Positions 1 to 10,970 of a stretch of 64,000 bases of DNA are shown in pieces. The stretch's first letter is position 1; every line of letters begins with the position of its first letter. Source of the stretch: Methylophilaceae bacterium (GTDB lineage Bacteria; Pseudomonadota; Gammaproteobacteria; Burkholderiales; Methylophilaceae); contig JAQWQF010000001.1 in NCBI GenBank assembly GCA_029244935.1, forward strand, positions 1 through 64,000, given 5' to 3'. Both the position numbers and the translations under genes were made by a program. Below the pieces are notes generated by a model. It saw only the letters and a program-made list of their open reading frames with translations. It had not been told where the DNA came from and searched no databases.

Positions 1-750
1 ATGTTAGAAGCGGGCGTTCATTTCGGACACCAGACCCGTTATTGGAATCCAAAAATGGCTCCATATATTTTTGGCGATAGAAATAAAATTCATATTGTAA
101 ACCTTGAAAAAACCCTACCGATGTTCGAAGAAGCTATGAAATTTGCAAAGACGCTTGCCGCTAATAAAGGTCGGATTTTGTTTGTAGGTACAAAAAGACA
201 AGCAAGAGATATCCTTAAAGAAGAGGCTTTAAGAGCAGGGTGTTCTTACGTAAACCATAGATGGTTGGGCGGTATGTTGACTAACTTTAAAACAATTAAG
301 CAGTCAATTAAAAGGTTAGTTGAGCTAGAAACTATTTTTGAAGATGGAAGTTTAGATAAAATAACTAAAAAAGAAGGATTAAACCTAAAGAAAGAATATG
401 ACAAGCTTGAGCGTTCAATTGGTGGAATTAAGAGTATGACAGCATTACCTGATGCAATTTTTGTAATTGATGTAGGTTATGAAAGTGGTGCAGTTGTTGA
501 AGCTACGAAGCTAGGAATACCTATCATTGGAGTAGTTGATACAAATAATTCTACGGAAAATATTGCTTATGTTATTCCAGGAAACGATGACTCAAGTCGC
601 GCAATTCGTCTCTATGCAAGAGGTATGGCGGACATTATTCTTGAAGGAAAAAATACTGCAATTAAAGAAGTTACAAAAATGGTTGCGAAAAATGAAGTAG
701 ATGACGAGTTAATAAGTGAAGAAGTAGAGTCAACCAATGAGGTAACTTAA
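1..750 (+). CDS. rpsB: 30S ribosomal protein S2 (5' end cut by window edge)
   Basis: [20 protein letters not shown]2 signature; the N-terminal residues before MLEAG are missing, so position 1 is probably an internal Met; followed by tsf. Confidence 0.97.
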   Translation: MLEAGVHFGHQTRYWNPKMAPYIFGDRNKIHIVNLEKTLPMFEEAMKFAKTLAANKGRILFVGTKRQARDILKEEALRAGCSYVNHRWLGGMLTNFKTIKQSIKRLVELETIFEDGSLDKITKKEGLNLKKEYDKLERSIGGIKSMTALPDAIFVIDVGYESGAVVEATKLGIPIIGVVDTNNSTENIAYVIPGNDDSSRAIRLYARGMADIILEGKNTAIKEVTKMVAKNEVDDELISEEVESTNEVT

Positions 751-785
751 ATTATTTTTTTTGATTTTTTTGGAGTATTTATATA

Positions 786-1661
786 ATGGCTGAAATTACA
801 GCAAGCATGGTTATGGCTTTAAGAGCAAAGACTGATGCACCTATGATGGATTGCAAGAAAGCATTAACAGAGGCCGGTGGCGATGAAGGTCGAGCTGAAG
901 AATTATTAAGAGTTAGGTTCGGTAATAAAGCATCAAAAGCATCAAGTCGAATTGCTGCAGAAGGTGCAGTTGAGGCCTCAATTAGTAGCGATGGTAAAAC
1001 TGGTGTTCTTTTAGAAGTTAATTCCGAAACTGACTTTTGTGCAAAAAATGATGAATTCAAAGATTTTGTGAAAAAACTTTCTTTAGCTATTTTAGAGAAT
1101 AAGCCTACGAATATCGATGCATTAAGTGATGTAAAAATTAATGGGGTTGCTGCTGAAGAGTTAAGGACACAGTTGATTGGAAAGATCGGGGAGAATATTA
1201 CTCCAAGAAGATTTAAGCTACTTTCAGCTAAAGGAGAACTTCACTCATATATTCATGGTGTAAAAATAGGAGTAATTTTAGATCTTGAAGGTGGTAATAA
1301 TGAGTTAGGAAGAGATATTGCAATGCATATTGCTGCCTTAAAACCTAAAGCCATCGATAAATCTGGTGTTGAAAATGAGCTTATAGAAACTGAAAGAAGA
1401 GTAGCTATCGAAAAAGCTAAAGAAGCTGGAAAGCCGGAAGAAATGTTTACTAAGATTGCTGATGGAACTGTAAATAAATTTCTTAAAGAAATTACTTTAC
1501 TCAATCAATCATTTGTTAAAGATGACAAAGTTACCATTGAAGAGCTTTTAAAGAAGAATGATGCAACACTTCATTCTTTTTTGATGTTTAGTGTTGGAGA
1601 AGGAATAGAAAAAATAGAAACTGATTTTGCTGCCGAAGTAGCTGCAGCTACTCAAGGTTAA
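786..1661 (+). CDS. tsf: Elongation factor Ts
   Basis: MAEITASMVMALRAKTDAPMMDCKKAL EF-Ts N-terminus; rpsB-tsf-pyrH synteny. Confidence 0.98.
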   Translation: MAEITASMVMALRAKTDAPMMDCKKALTEAGGDEGRAEELLRVRFGNKASKASSRIAAEGAVEASISSDGKTGVLLEVNSETDFCAKNDEFKDFVKKLSLAILENKPTNIDALSDVKINGVAAEELRTQLIGKIGENITPRRFKLLSAKGELHSYIHGVKIGVILDLEGGNNELGRDIAMHIAALKPKAIDKSGVENELIETERRVAIEKAKEAGKPEEMFTKIADGTVNKFLKEITLLNQSFVKDDKVTIEELLKKNDATLHSFLMFSVGEGIEKIETDFAAEVAAATQG

Positions 1662-1690
1662 AAAGGATTGTTAAAACAATCCTTTTTTTT
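1661..1690 (+). terminator. Rho-independent terminator after tsf
   Basis: AAAAGGATTG-TTAAAA-CAATCCTTTTTTTT hairpin plus T-run right after the tsf stop. Confidence 0.85.
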
Positions 1691-1718
1691 GATTGTAAAT
1701 TAGATAGTTTAAAAATTT

Positions 1719-2435
1719 ATGGCTAAATCAATATACAAAAGAATTTTACTTAAGCTTTCAGGTGAAGCTTTGATGGGTGATGACGCTTTTGGCGTTAATC
1801 CGGAAACAATTAATAAAATTGTTGCTGAAATAAAGACAGTAAAATCTTTAGGTGTTGAAATTGCTATCGTAATTGGCGGCGGAAATATATTTAGGGGCGT
1901 GGCTCTTGGAGCAGCAGGTATGGATAGAGCTACGGCTGATTATATGGGTATGCTCGCAACCGTAATGAATGCATTGGCCCTTCAGGATGCAATGAAGCAT
2001 GCAGGTCTTATTAGTCGTGTTCAATCTGCAATTAATATTGATCAAATTGTTGAGCCCTATATACGAGGTAAAGCTATAAGGTATTTAGAGGATGAAAAGA
2101 CTGTTATATTTGCTGCAGGTACAGGCAATCCTTTTTTTACTACGGATACAGCAGCAGCTCTCAGAGCAATGGAAATTAATGCCGAAATTATGATTAAAGC
2201 AACAAAAGTTGATGGGATATACTCGGATGATCCAACAAAAAATAAAGATGCCGTTATGTATAAGAGTGTTACTTTTAACGAAGCAATCCAAAAGAATTTA
2301 AAAATAATGGACGCAACTGCATTCACGTTATGTCGTGATCAAAAGCTCCCAGTAGCAGTGTTTAATATTTTTAAACAAGACGCACTTCAGAATATTTTAT
2401 TGGGTAATGACGAAGGTACCCAAGTAGTTATCTAA
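1719..2435 (+). CDS. pyrH: UMP kinase
   Basis: [24 protein letters not shown] motifs; synteny. Confidence 0.98.
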   Translation: MAKSIYKRILLKLSGEALMGDDAFGVNPETINKIVAEIKTVKSLGVEIAIVIGGGNIFRGVALGAAGMDRATADYMGMLATVMNALALQDAMKHAGLISRVQSAINIDQIVEPYIRGKAIRYLEDEKTVIFAAGTGNPFFTTDTAAALRAMEINAEIMIKATKVDGIYSDDPTKNKDAVMYKSVTFNEAIQKNLKIMDATAFTLCRDQKLPVAVFNIFKQDALQNILLGNDEGTQVVI

Positions 2436-2453
2436 TCAAACGGAGGTTATTTT

Positions 2454-3008
2454 ATGGAAGAGATTAAAGCAAACGTTAAGACGAAAATGCAAAAAAGTTT
2501 AGATTCACTAAAGTCTAACCTTTCTAAAATTAGAACTGGAAGAGCGCATACAGGAATTTTGGACCATATTAATGTAGATTATTATGGTGCACTCACTTCA
2601 TTGAGTCAGGTTGCAAGTGTTACATTAGCTGATTCAACTACAATTAATATCCAACCTTACGAGAAGACAATGATCCCTATTATTGAGAAAGTTATTCGTG
2701 AGAGTGACCTTGGCCTAAATCCAGCAACTTCTGGTGAAGTTATCAGAATACCAATGCCTCCATTAACAGAAGAAAGAAGAAGAGAATTAATTAAGGTGGT
2801 TAAGTCAGAGGCAGAAAATTCGAAAGTTTCCATGAGAAACATTAGACGAGAAGCAAATGACGCACTAAAAAAATTAATTAAGGATAAGGAGATTAGTGAA
2901 GATGATGAGCGAAGGGCTCAAGATGAAGTTCAAAAAACTACAGATCAATTTATCAATGAAATTGATAAATTAACGGAGCTGAAAGAGAAAGACCTTTTGG
3001 CTATATAG
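2454..3008 (+). CDS. frr: Ribosome recycling factor
   Basis: [23 protein letters not shown] motif; synteny. Confidence 0.98.
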   Translation: MEEIKANVKTKMQKSLDSLKSNLSKIRTGRAHTGILDHINVDYYGALTSLSQVASVTLADSTTINIQPYEKTMIPIIEKVIRESDLGLNPATSGEVIRIPMPPLTEERRRELIKVVKSEAENSKVSMRNIRREANDALKKLIKDKEISEDDERRAQDEVQKTTDQFINEIDKLTELKEKDLLAI

Positions 3009-3010
3009 AT

Positions 3011-3754
3011 TTGAAGTTTTTTAATTTTTTATTTTCTCGAAAAATTTTTCTTAAATCGAAAAATTTACCTAAACACGTAGCAATTATTATGGATGGGAAT
3101 GGTCGTTGGGCAAAAAAAAGATTGTTGCCAAGAGAAGCAGGTCATGTCAAAGGCGTTAATGTAGTTAAAGACGTTATTAATCTTACAAAAAAATACAATA
3201 TTGACTCTCTCACTTTATTTGCTTTTAGCACAGAGAACTGGGCACGACCAAAGAATGAAGTGCTATCGCTTCTAAATCTATTTGATAGGTCTATTGATGA
3301 TGAAAAAGATAAGATTGAATCTAATAATATAAAAATTAGGTTTATTGGTGATTTAGCATCTTTACCAACTGATCTCCAAAAAAAAATTATATATATTGAA
3401 AAGAAATGTAAGAAAAATAATGGAATGCAATTAAATATAGCTATAAGTTATGGTGGAAGATCGGAGATAGTGAGAGCGGTTAATAAATTTATTAAAAATG
3501 CAAAAGCTAAGCAGAGCATATCCGAAGAATTGTTGTCAAAAAAATTAGACACTTATGGCTTACCTGAGATAGACCTTCTGATCAGAACAGGTGGAGAGAA
3601 AAGGCTAAGTAATTTTATGTTATGGCAACTAGCGTACTCTGAACTTTTTTTTACTGATGCTCTCTGGCCTGATTTTAATGAGTCTATTTTTATCAATGCT
3701 CTATATTTTTTTCAAACAAGAAAAAGACGCTTTGGTTCATTAATGGATATTTGA
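3011..3754 (+). CDS. uppS: Isoprenyl (undecaprenyl diphosphate) synthase
   Basis: HVAIIMDGNGRWAKKR and LLIRTGGEKRLSNFMLWQLAYSELFF motifs; TTG start. Confidence 0.96.
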   Translation: MKFFNFLFSRKIFLKSKNLPKHVAIIMDGNGRWAKKRLLPREAGHVKGVNVVKDVINLTKKYNIDSLTLFAFSTENWARPKNEVLSLLNLFDRSIDDEKDKIESNNIKIRFIGDLASLPTDLQKKIIYIEKKCKKNNGMQLNIAISYGGRSEIVRAVNKFIKNAKAKQSISEELLSKKLDTYGLPEIDLLIRTGGEKRLSNFMLWQLAYSELFFTDALWPDFNESIFINALYFFQTRKRRFGSLMDI

Positions 3755-4551
3755 TAATGCTTAAAACGAGATTTATATCTGCTTTATCAATGTTAATGAT
3801 ATTATTTTTAAGCTTTTTTGTTTTCGACACATGGTTTTTTATTGTTTTTACATCCATTGTTTCATTAACTGCTATTTACGAACTTAGCTTGCTTTTAAAG
3901 TTAAAATTCAACCAAAAAATTATCTTATGGTTAGTCTCATTAACAACCTCTATTTATTTTTATTTCTTCAATGCTGATAATGTAAATATTATTCTTTTTA
4001 CATCATTATTTTTTTGGATTTTATTCCCAGTATTTCATCTTTGTAAAAAATTCCATCTACCTAATAATCTGAAAATTATTTTACCTACTATTTTAATAGT
4101 TCCTTTATGGATCTCTGTTGTCTCTCTATTTTTAAATAATAAATTATTTCTACTATTTATTTTTGTATCTATTTTTATTGCAGATATTGGAGGATATGTA
4201 TTTGGTAAAAAATATGGGAAAAATAAACTTATACCTGATGTCAGTCCAGGGAAAACTATTGAGGGCGTTTTAGGTGCTTTTTTTCTCAATTCGATATTTG
4301 CCTGCCTATTAAGTTTTTATGTTTCAGTCGATTTATTGTTTATTTTGGTTGGAACTATACTGATAACTTTTACAAGTATTTTTGGCGATCTTTATGAGTC
4401 ATTATTAAAAAGGCAGTCAGGTAAAAAAGATAGCGGCTCAATTATTCCTGGTCATGGAGGTATTTTAGATAGAATCGATGGTTTTTGCCCTACCATTCCA
4501 ATTTCTGCATTAATTTTAAATTATTCATATATTTTTGGGGTTATTTTGTGA
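3751..4551 (+). CDS. cdsA: Phosphatidate cytidylyltransferase
   Basis: SPGKTIEGVLGAF and KDSGSIIPGHGGILDRID CdsA signature; real start probably ATG 3757. Confidence 0.95.
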   Translation: MIMLKTRFISALSMLMILFLSFFVFDTWFFIVFTSIVSLTAIYELSLLLKLKFNQKIILWLVSLTTSIYFYFFNADNVNIILFTSLFFWILFPVFHLCKKFHLPNNLKIILPTILIVPLWISVVSLFLNNKLFLLFIFVSIFIADIGGYVFGKKYGKNKLIPDVSPGKTIEGVLGAFFLNSIFACLLSFYVSVDLLFILVGTILITFTSIFGDLYESLLKRQSGKKDSGSIIPGHGGILDRIDGFCPTIPISALILNYSYIFGVIL

Positions 4552-5708
4552 GGTCTTTATCAATCCTTGGATCCACAGGCAGTATTGGTTGTAACACACT
4601 AAATGTTGTTAGGTTACATCCTGATAAATTTAATATATTTGCGCTATCTTCATATACCAATACTGATTTATTGCTTGACCAAGCTATTGAATTCCGACCT
4701 TCAGTTATAGTAACCAAGGATGAAATATCTGCAAAAAAAATTTATGAATTAATAAAAAATACATATATTCCCGAAATTTTATATGGAATTTCTGGCTATA
4801 GGGCTATTGCTAGTGCGGATGAAGCGACAGATATTGTTGCTGCTATATCTGGATCTGCTGGCTTAATACCTACGATGGATGCTATCACTCACGGGAAAAG
4901 AATTCTCTTAGCAAACAAAGAGGCCATGGTAATGGCGGGCCCATTAATGATAGATTTATGTTCAAAATTTAATGCAAAATTAATCCCTGTTGACAGTGAG
5001 CATAATGCTATCTTTCAAATTATCCACACTAATTCTGATAATAATGCTATTAACAAAATAATATTAACTGCTTCTGGTGGTCCATTTCGAGATTTCTCAA
5101 AAGATCAGTTGTTAAATGTTACAGTTGAAGAGGCTCTTAATCATCCGAATTGGGTAATGGGAAAGAAGATTACGATTGACTCAGCAACTATGATGAACAA
5201 GGGTTTAGAGGTAATAGAGGCAGCGTATCTATTCGATATACCAATTGCTAAAATTGATGTATTAATTCATCCACAAAGCATTATCCACTCATTTGTTGAG
5301 TTTCATGATGGAAGTTTAATAAGTCAGCTTGGTTACCCAGACATGAGAATTCCGATTTCATATGCGCTTGGATTTCCTGATCGAATTAAATCTGGTATTG
5401 AAGGTATCAGGCTTGAAGAGGCAAAGGATTTAACTTTTGAGCGACCTGATAATAATTTGTTTCCATGCCTAGATCTGGCTTACCAAGCATTTTCTCTTGG
5501 TATGGCATCAACTATAATTCTTAATGCAGTAAATGAAGTTGCTGTTGAAGCCTTCCTTAAAAAAATTATTCCTTTTACAGAAATACCAAACCTTATTGAT
5601 TCGGCTTTGCAGTCATGGGCGCCGAGGAACCCATCTAGTATAGAGGATATCCTGGATATTGATTCTGAAATAAGAACTAAAGCTATGAGTTTAATATCTA
5701 AGAGCTAA
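4548..5708 (+). CDS. dxr: 1-deoxy-D-xylulose 5-phosphate reductoisomerase
   Basis: SILGSTGSIGCNTLNV, ANKEAMVMAG motifs; GTG start at 4548 in a 4-nt GTGA overlap with cdsA fits better than the ORF-track start at 4485. Confidence 0.96.
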   Translation: MRSLSILGSTGSIGCNTLNVVRLHPDKFNIFALSSYTNTDLLLDQAIEFRPSVIVTKDEISAKKIYELIKNTYIPEILYGISGYRAIASADEATDIVAAISGSAGLIPTMDAITHGKRILLANKEAMVMAGPLMIDLCSKFNAKLIPVDSEHNAIFQIIHTNSDNNAINKIILTASGGPFRDFSKDQLLNVTVEEALNHPNWVMGKKITIDSATMMNKGLEVIEAAYLFDIPIAKIDVLIHPQSIIHSFVEFHDGSLISQLGYPDMRIPISYALGFPDRIKSGIEGIRLEEAKDLTFERPDNNLFPCLDLAYQAFSLGMASTIILNAVNEVAVEAFLKKIIPFTEIPNLIDSALQSWAPRNPSSIEDILDIDSEIRTKAMSLISKS

Positions 5709-5812
5709 ACATAATTTATTTGAGCTATTTAAAATATACTATTCATATAAAAATATATATTTTTTTTATTCCAAAACATTGTTATTTCTCAATCACTTAG
5801 AGTGATATTTTA

Positions 5813-5842
5813 TTGCACGGATACTCAATTTCAGTATATAAT
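5813..5842 (+). promoter_or_regulatory. Candidate sigma70 promoter for bamA
   Basis: TTGCAC (5813-5818), 18-bp spacer, TATAAT (5837-5842) upstream of the bamA ATG at 5869. Confidence 0.5.
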
Positions 5843-5868
5843 CACATTTTTAATTTACCAACACATTA

Positions 5869-8205
5869 ATGATTAAATTTTTATTGTCTTTTTTATTGAT
5901 TTTTACATTTAATTCTTATTCCCAAGAAGAAATTAGAGTCTCTGACATAAGGGTTGAAGGTCTTCAAAGGATAGACCCTGGGCTTGTTTTTAATAATATT
6001 CCGTTTGAGATTGACGATAAAATCAGCAACATTAATTTCTCTAAGACAATAGACTTGCTTTTTAAAACAGGTCAATTTAAAGACATATCTGTTGAGAGAG
6101 AAGATTCTGTAATTATAATCTCAGTCAGTGAGAGACCTATAATCTACGAAATTAATTTTTTTGGCTCCGAGACATTCCAGCCTGATCGTTTATTGGAGGG
6201 GCTTGCTTTCATGAATGTTGCGACTGGTTTGGTTTTTGATAATGCTGACCTTGTAAAAGCTGAACAAGAAATTGCAAAACAGTATTTGGGACATAGTAAG
6301 TACACTGCAAAGGTAGTATCTGAAGTAATACCCCTAGAAAGAAATAGAGTTAATATCAATTTTTATATTGAGGAGGGTCGAATTTCAAGAATTAAATCTA
6401 TTGATATTACTGGTAATCGGACATACCTAAAAGATGATTTATTAGACCTATTAACTTTAAAAGAGACTAACTGGTTGTCTTGGTATGACAAGGACGATAG
6501 ATATTCCAGACAAGAGCTATCTGGAAACCTTGAGACAATAAGATCGTTCTATATGGATAGAGGATTTCTTGATTTTAAGATTAATTCAACTACTGTAAGT
6601 ATTTCCAAGAATAAAAAAAATATATACATTGCAATTAATATTGAAGAGGGCGATAAATACACAATTGGAACTGTTAAGGTGTCAGGAAAAATACCTGAAG
6701 AGGTTCAAAACAAGGATAAGGAAGAGGCTAATCTAAAAGACCTTAGAAAAGAGATTTTTATTGAGGAAGGGACAGTATTTAATAGAAAACTTGTAAATCA
6801 ATCTTCGCAAAAACTGACTTCAATGTTAGGTAATTATGGTTATGCATTTGCTAATGTTAACGCTGTTCCGGATATTGATAAAATAAACAACATAGTAAAC
6901 TTTAATTTTATGTTGGAACCTGGTAAGAGAATTTACGTAAGAAGAATTAATATAAGTGGAAATGATAAGACTAAAGATAAGGTTATTCGGAGAGAGATGA
7001 GGCAATTGGAATCTTCATGGTTTTCTCAGGCTGATATTGATAGATCAAGAGCCAGGTTAAGTCGAACTCAGTTCTTTGATGGAATAAATATTGAGACTCC
7101 AGGCGTCTCCGGTGTGTCAGATCAAGTTGACGTCAATATTCAGGTTAAGGAAAGAAATACTGGTAGCTTAAGTCTTGGGGCCGGCCTAAGTTCAGATGAA
7201 GGTGTTGTAGGGACAATAACTTTATCTCAAGCTAATTTTTTAGGTACTGGTAATCAAGTTTCAACATCGGTTAGTACTGGCGATATCAATAATATTTACA
7301 GCTTAAGTTATGTAGATCCTTACTGGACAGAAGATGGCATTGCTCGAGGATTTACTCTTTATAAAAAGAGCGTGAATACTAAGGGTCAGCTAAACGGGGC
7401 CGCTGCATACAGTACTGATTCATATGGTGCTGGAATGAATTTCACGTTTCCAGTAAGTGAATATGAAAATATTCTAGCAGGATCAACATTAGATATTACA
7501 ACTCTTGAATTAACTGGCAACGCTCCTTCAGCCTATAAAAACTATTGTACTAGTACAGGAAGCTCAACGGGGACTACTTCCTGTGATACTAGTTCTTGGC
7601 TCTTCTTTACAACATATACTACCGACACGCTTGATGATGCAACATTTCCTACATCAGGGCACAAATATGATGTTCTTGCTGATATAACTGCTCCGGTATT
7701 AGATGTTAAGTATTACAACCTTGGATTTTCTGCTCAGAAATTTTACCCTTGGGCAAGTAAATTTACTACAAGACTTCAAGGTGAAGTTGGTTATACTGAC
7801 TCATACGGGGGAGACGTACTTCCGTTTTATAAAAAATACCGTGTGGGTGGACAAAAATCAGTTCGTGGTTATAAGGAAGGTTCTATTGGTAAAAAGGTAT
7901 ATGATAGTGATTACAAGGATTATATAAGTAATGGAGGTAAGACGGTTATTAAAGGGTCAGTAGAAACATTTTTCCCTCTTCCGGGAATGAAAAAAAGTGA
8001 AAGTCTTAGGATGAGTGCATTTATTGATGGTGGTGGGGTATTTGATGACTCTTTATCATTTTCTCAGATGAGATATTCAATGGGTATAGGTGGTTTGTGG
8101 TTATCACCATTTGGACCATTGAATATATCATTAGCTATGCCACTAAATGATGGTCAATTTGATAAAACTGAGACCTTCCAGTTTGGAATGGGAACTAATT
8201 TCTAA
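5869..8205 (+). CDS. bamA: Outer membrane protein assembly factor BamA
   Basis: Signal peptide, POTRA repeats, C-terminal Omp85 barrel with VRGY (SVRGYKEGSIG) and terminal aromatic FQFGMGTNF. Confidence 0.97.
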   Translation: MIKFLLSFLLIFTFNSYSQEEIRVSDIRVEGLQRIDPGLVFNNIPFEIDDKISNINFSKTIDLLFKTGQFKDISVEREDSVIIISVSERPIIYEINFFGSETFQPDRLLEGLAFMNVATGLVFDNADLVKAEQEIAKQYLGHSKYTAKVVSEVIPLERNRVNINFYIEEGRISRIKSIDITGNRTYLKDDLLDLLTLKETNWLSWYDKDDRYSRQELSGNLETIRSFYMDRGFLDFKINSTTVSISKNKKNIYIAINIEEGDKYTIGTVKVSGKIPEEVQNKDKEEANLKDLRKEIFIEEGTVFNRKLVNQSSQKLTSMLGNYGYAFANVNAVPDIDKINNIVNFNFMLEPGKRIYVRRINISGNDKTKDKVIRREMRQLESSWFSQADIDRSRARLSRTQFFDGINIETPGVSGVSDQVDVNIQVKERNTGSLSLGAGLSSDEGVVGTITLSQANFLGTGNQVSTSVSTGDINNIYSLSYVDPYWTEDGIARGFTLYKKSVNTKGQLNGAAAYSTDSYGAGMNFTFPVSEYENILAGSTLDITTLELTGNAPSAYKNYCTSTGSSTGTTSCDTSSWLFFTTYTTDTLDDATFPTSGHKYDVLADITAPVLDVKYYNLGFSAQKFYPWASKFTTRLQGEVGYTDSYGGDVLPFYKKYRVGGQKSVRGYKEGSIGKKVYDSDYKDYISNGGKTVIKGSVETFFPLPGMKKSESLRMSAFIDGGGVFDDSLSFSQMRYSMGIGGLWLSPFGPLNISLAMPLNDGQFDKTETFQFGMGTNF

Positions 8206-8230
8206 TTATTATAATGAACAGGAGAAAGCC

Positions 8231-8725
8231 ATGAAAAAAATATTTTTTACAATTTTCTTAATAATGACTATTAATACTACCTATGCAGAAATAAAAATAG
8301 GTTTTGTTAGAATTAATGAAATTTTGAAACAAGCACCTCAAACGGCAATTAGTAACAAAAAACTTGAAAAAGAATTTAAATCAAAAACAGATAAATTAAA
8401 AAAATCAATAGTTACACTTCAAACTAAAGCGAAGAGCTTAGAAAAAAATGGTTTAACTATGGATGATGCCACTAGAGAATCAAAAAAAAGAGAATTACAA
8501 TTGGCTCAAATTGATATTCAGAGAAGTGAAAGGGAACTTAAGGAAGATATTAATTTAAGAAGGCGTGAAGAATTAAATACTTTGCAAGGGAAAGTTAATC
8601 TTGCTATTGATAAGTTTGCACAAAAAGAAAAGTATGACCTAATTCTCTATCAAGGTGTAGCCTATACTAGCGATGCTGTCGATATAACCGAAGAAGTTGT
8701 TAAGGTACTGGGTTCAGTTAAATAA
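8231..8725 (+). CDS. skp: OmpH/Skp family periplasmic chaperone
   Basis: MKKIFFTIFLIMTINTTYAEIKIGFVRINEIL signal peptide plus coiled coil; start at 8231 preferred over the ORF-track 8147 (overlaps bamA). Confidence 0.9.
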   Translation: MKKIFFTIFLIMTINTTYAEIKIGFVRINEILKQAPQTAISNKKLEKEFKSKTDKLKKSIVTLQTKAKSLEKNGLTMDDATRESKKRELQLAQIDIQRSERELKEDINLRRREELNTLQGKVNLAIDKFAQKEKYDLILYQGVAYTSDAVDITEEVVKVLGSVK

Positions 8726-8735
8726 AAGATAAAGA

Positions 8736-9734
8736 ATGCCTAATGCCTCCTCTAAAGAGCTTGCTGAGCTACTAAATGGTACCTCTACTGATCCTCATTT
8801 AGTAGTCAATAACATTTCTTCGTTGACCTCTGCTAATTCTAGTTCAGTTTCTTTTTACTCAGACAAAAAACTTAAAAATCAACTTAAGACATGCCAAGCT
8901 GGCTTAATGATACTCCGTAAAGAAGATTCTAATGATTGGAAAGGCCCCTCAATATTTGTCAAAGACCCATATCTTGCGTTTGCCATAATAGCTAATTTTT
9001 TTAAAAAAAGAACAGATTTTATTGCATATCAGGATAGTACTGCGTTAATTGGCAATAATTCAATAATTGATAAAGATGTCTATCTTGGCCCATATATCAA
9101 TATCAAAGAGAATGCTAATCTAGGAAAGTTAGTAACTATTGAAGGAAATGTTTCTATTGGTAGTAATGTTTCTATTGGAAGTGAAACTATTATTCACTCA
9201 CAGGTTACAATTGGTGATAACGTTCAAATAGGCTCAAATTGTGAGATATTTCCAGGGGCTGCCATTGGAGTCGATGGGTTTGGTTATTCTCAAGACGAAA
9301 AAAATAGCTGGATTAAGATCCCACAAATTGGTTCGGTGGTGATTTATGACAATGTCGATATTGGCTCAAACACAACGATTGATCGAGGCGCATTAGATAA
9401 TACAATTATTAAATCTGGCGTTAAAATTGATAATCAAGTACAGATTGGCCATAATTGTATTATAAATGAGAACACAATTATAGCCGGTTGTGTAGGGATA
9501 GCAGGAAGTGCAGTGATCGGGAAAAACTGTAAAATTGGTGGCGCAGCTATGATATTAGGGCATTTATCAATTGCTGAAAATACAACTATTTCTCCTGGAA
9601 CAATGATTACAAAATCAATAATTCAGGAAGGAATGAAATATACTTCAATCACCCCTTTTCTTGAGCACAGAGAATGGTTAAAATTTGCTGCAAACATAAA
9701 AAAATTGGATGGAATAGATGACAAAAAAAACTAG
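8736..9734 (+). CDS. lpxD: UDP-3-O-(3-hydroxymyristoyl)glucosamine N-acyltransferase
   Basis: Left-handed beta-helix hexapeptide repeats, [27 protein letters not shown]. Confidence 0.96.
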   Translation: MPNASSKELAELLNGTSTDPHLVVNNISSLTSANSSSVSFYSDKKLKNQLKTCQAGLMILRKEDSNDWKGPSIFVKDPYLAFAIIANFFKKRTDFIAYQDSTALIGNNSIIDKDVYLGPYINIKENANLGKLVTIEGNVSIGSNVSIGSETIIHSQVTIGDNVQIGSNCEIFPGAAIGVDGFGYSQDEKNSWIKIPQIGSVVIYDNVDIGSNTTIDRGALDNTIIKSGVKIDNQVQIGHNCIINENTIIAGCVGIAGSAVIGKNCKIGGAAMILGHLSIAENTTISPGTMITKSIIQEGMKYTSITPFLEHREWLKFAANIKKLDGIDDKKN

Positions 9735-10176
9735 TATGGACATTCATGAAATCTTAGATCATTTACCACATCGATATCCCTTTGTGCTCATTGATAAGGT
9801 TACTTCTATGGATTTAGGCAATGAGATTACGGCCATTAAAAATGTAACCATAAACGAACCATTCTTTCAAGGACACTTTCCTTATCATCCGGTTATGCCA
9901 GGTGTATTAATTGTTGAGGCAATGGCTCAGGCAGCAGCAATATTGTCATTTAAGACAATGGATACTAAGCCATCTGAAGAATCTGTATATTATTTTGCAG
10001 GGATTGATAAAGCTAGATTTAAAAAGCCAGTTGGCCCAGGTGATCAAATCATTCTAAATGTGAAGATTGATCGAGTTCTTAAAGGTATATGGAAATATAG
10101 TGGAACGGCTATGGTCTCAAATGAAGTTGTTGCTGAGGCTAGCATGATGTGCATTCTTAAAAAAATAAAAAAATAA
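9718..10176 (+). CDS. fabZ: 3-hydroxyacyl-ACP dehydratase FabZ
   Basis: [34 protein letters not shown] motifs; start probably ATG 9736. Confidence 0.97.
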   Translation: MTKKTSMDIHEILDHLPHRYPFVLIDKVTSMDLGNEITAIKNVTINEPFFQGHFPYHPVMPGVLIVEAMAQAAAILSFKTMDTKPSEESVYYFAGIDKARFKKPVGPGDQIILNVKIDRVLKGIWKYSGTAMVSNEVVAEASMMCILKKIKK

Positions 10177-10184
10177 AATTTTTA

Positions 10185-10970
10185 ATGTCTATACCATCAA
10201 AAATTCACGAAACTGCTGTAGTTCATTCAGGAGCTAGACTCGCTAGAAATGTGGAAATTGGGCCATATTCAGTTATTGGTGAATATGTTGAAATTGGTGA
10301 AGGAAGCGTAATTGGGAATCATGTAACAATTACTGGCCATACTTCCATTGGAAAAGATAATAAAATTTTTCATTATTGCTCCCTTGGCGAATCCCCTCAA
10401 GATAAAAAATATAGTAATGAGCCAACAAAGCTGAAAATTGGAGATAGGAATACAATTCGTGAATTCTGTACTTTTAATCGAGGAACTGTACAAGATAAAA
10501 AAATTACTACTGTTGGAAATGATAACTGGATTATGGCTTATGTCCATATTGCTCATGATTGTGTTATTGGAGACAATATAATTCTTGCTAACAATACTTC
10601 TCTAGCTGGACACGTAGAGATTAATGACTATGCTATTCTTGGTGGAATTACTGGCGTTCACCAATTTTGTAAGGTCGGCTCACATTCAATTATTGCTGCA
10701 GGCTCGATCGTATTTCAAGATATTCCTCCTTTTATTATGGCTGCTGGATATAGTGCAAAACCTAATGGAATAAATGTTGAGGGTCTTAAGCGGAGGGAGT
10801 TTTCTGCTGAAGATATAACAATTATTAAGAAAGGTTATAAGGTTATATATCGTGATGGAAATTCTCTGAATGAAGCAATAGTTATTTTAAAGAAAATGGC
10901 TAATGACTCGTTACTCGTAAATCATTATATTGATTTTATCGAGAAGTCTAATCGAGGTATCGTAAGGTAA
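10185..10970 (+). CDS. lpxA: UDP-N-acetylglucosamine acyltransferase
   Basis: Hexapeptide repeats, IREFCTFNRGT, HIAHDCVIGDN. Confidence 0.97.
   Translation: MSIPSKIHETAVVHSGARLARNVEIGPYSVIGEYVEIGEGSVIGNHVTITGHTSIGKDNKIFHYCSLGESPQDKKYSNEPTKLKIGDRNTIREFCTFNRGTVQDKKITTVGNDNWIMAYVHIAHDCVIGDNIILANNTSLAGHVEINDYAILGGITGVHQFCKVGSHSIIAAGSIVFQDIPPFIMAAGYSAKPNGINVEGLKRREFSAEDITIIKKGYKVIYRDGNSLNEAIVILKKMANDSLLVNHYIDFIEKSNRGIVR

Noticed and set aside
779-1060. Antisense ORF within tsf (93 aa)
   Set aside because: Fully antisense to a conserved gene; low-complexity Ser/Leu composition typical of a shadow ORF.
1253-1504. Antisense ORF within tsf (83 aa)
   Set aside because: Shadow ORF of a conserved gene; no recognisable domain.
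1848-2326. Three antisense ORFs within pyrH
   Set aside because: All contained in pyrH; mutually overlapping frames; no domain features.
7703-7927. Plus-strand ORF inside bamA
   Set aside because: Out-of-frame overlap with the conserved BamA barrel.
8736-10970. Repetitive hexapeptide-coding pattern in lpxD and lpxA
   Set aside because: Explained by normal left-handed beta-helix acyltransferase repeats.
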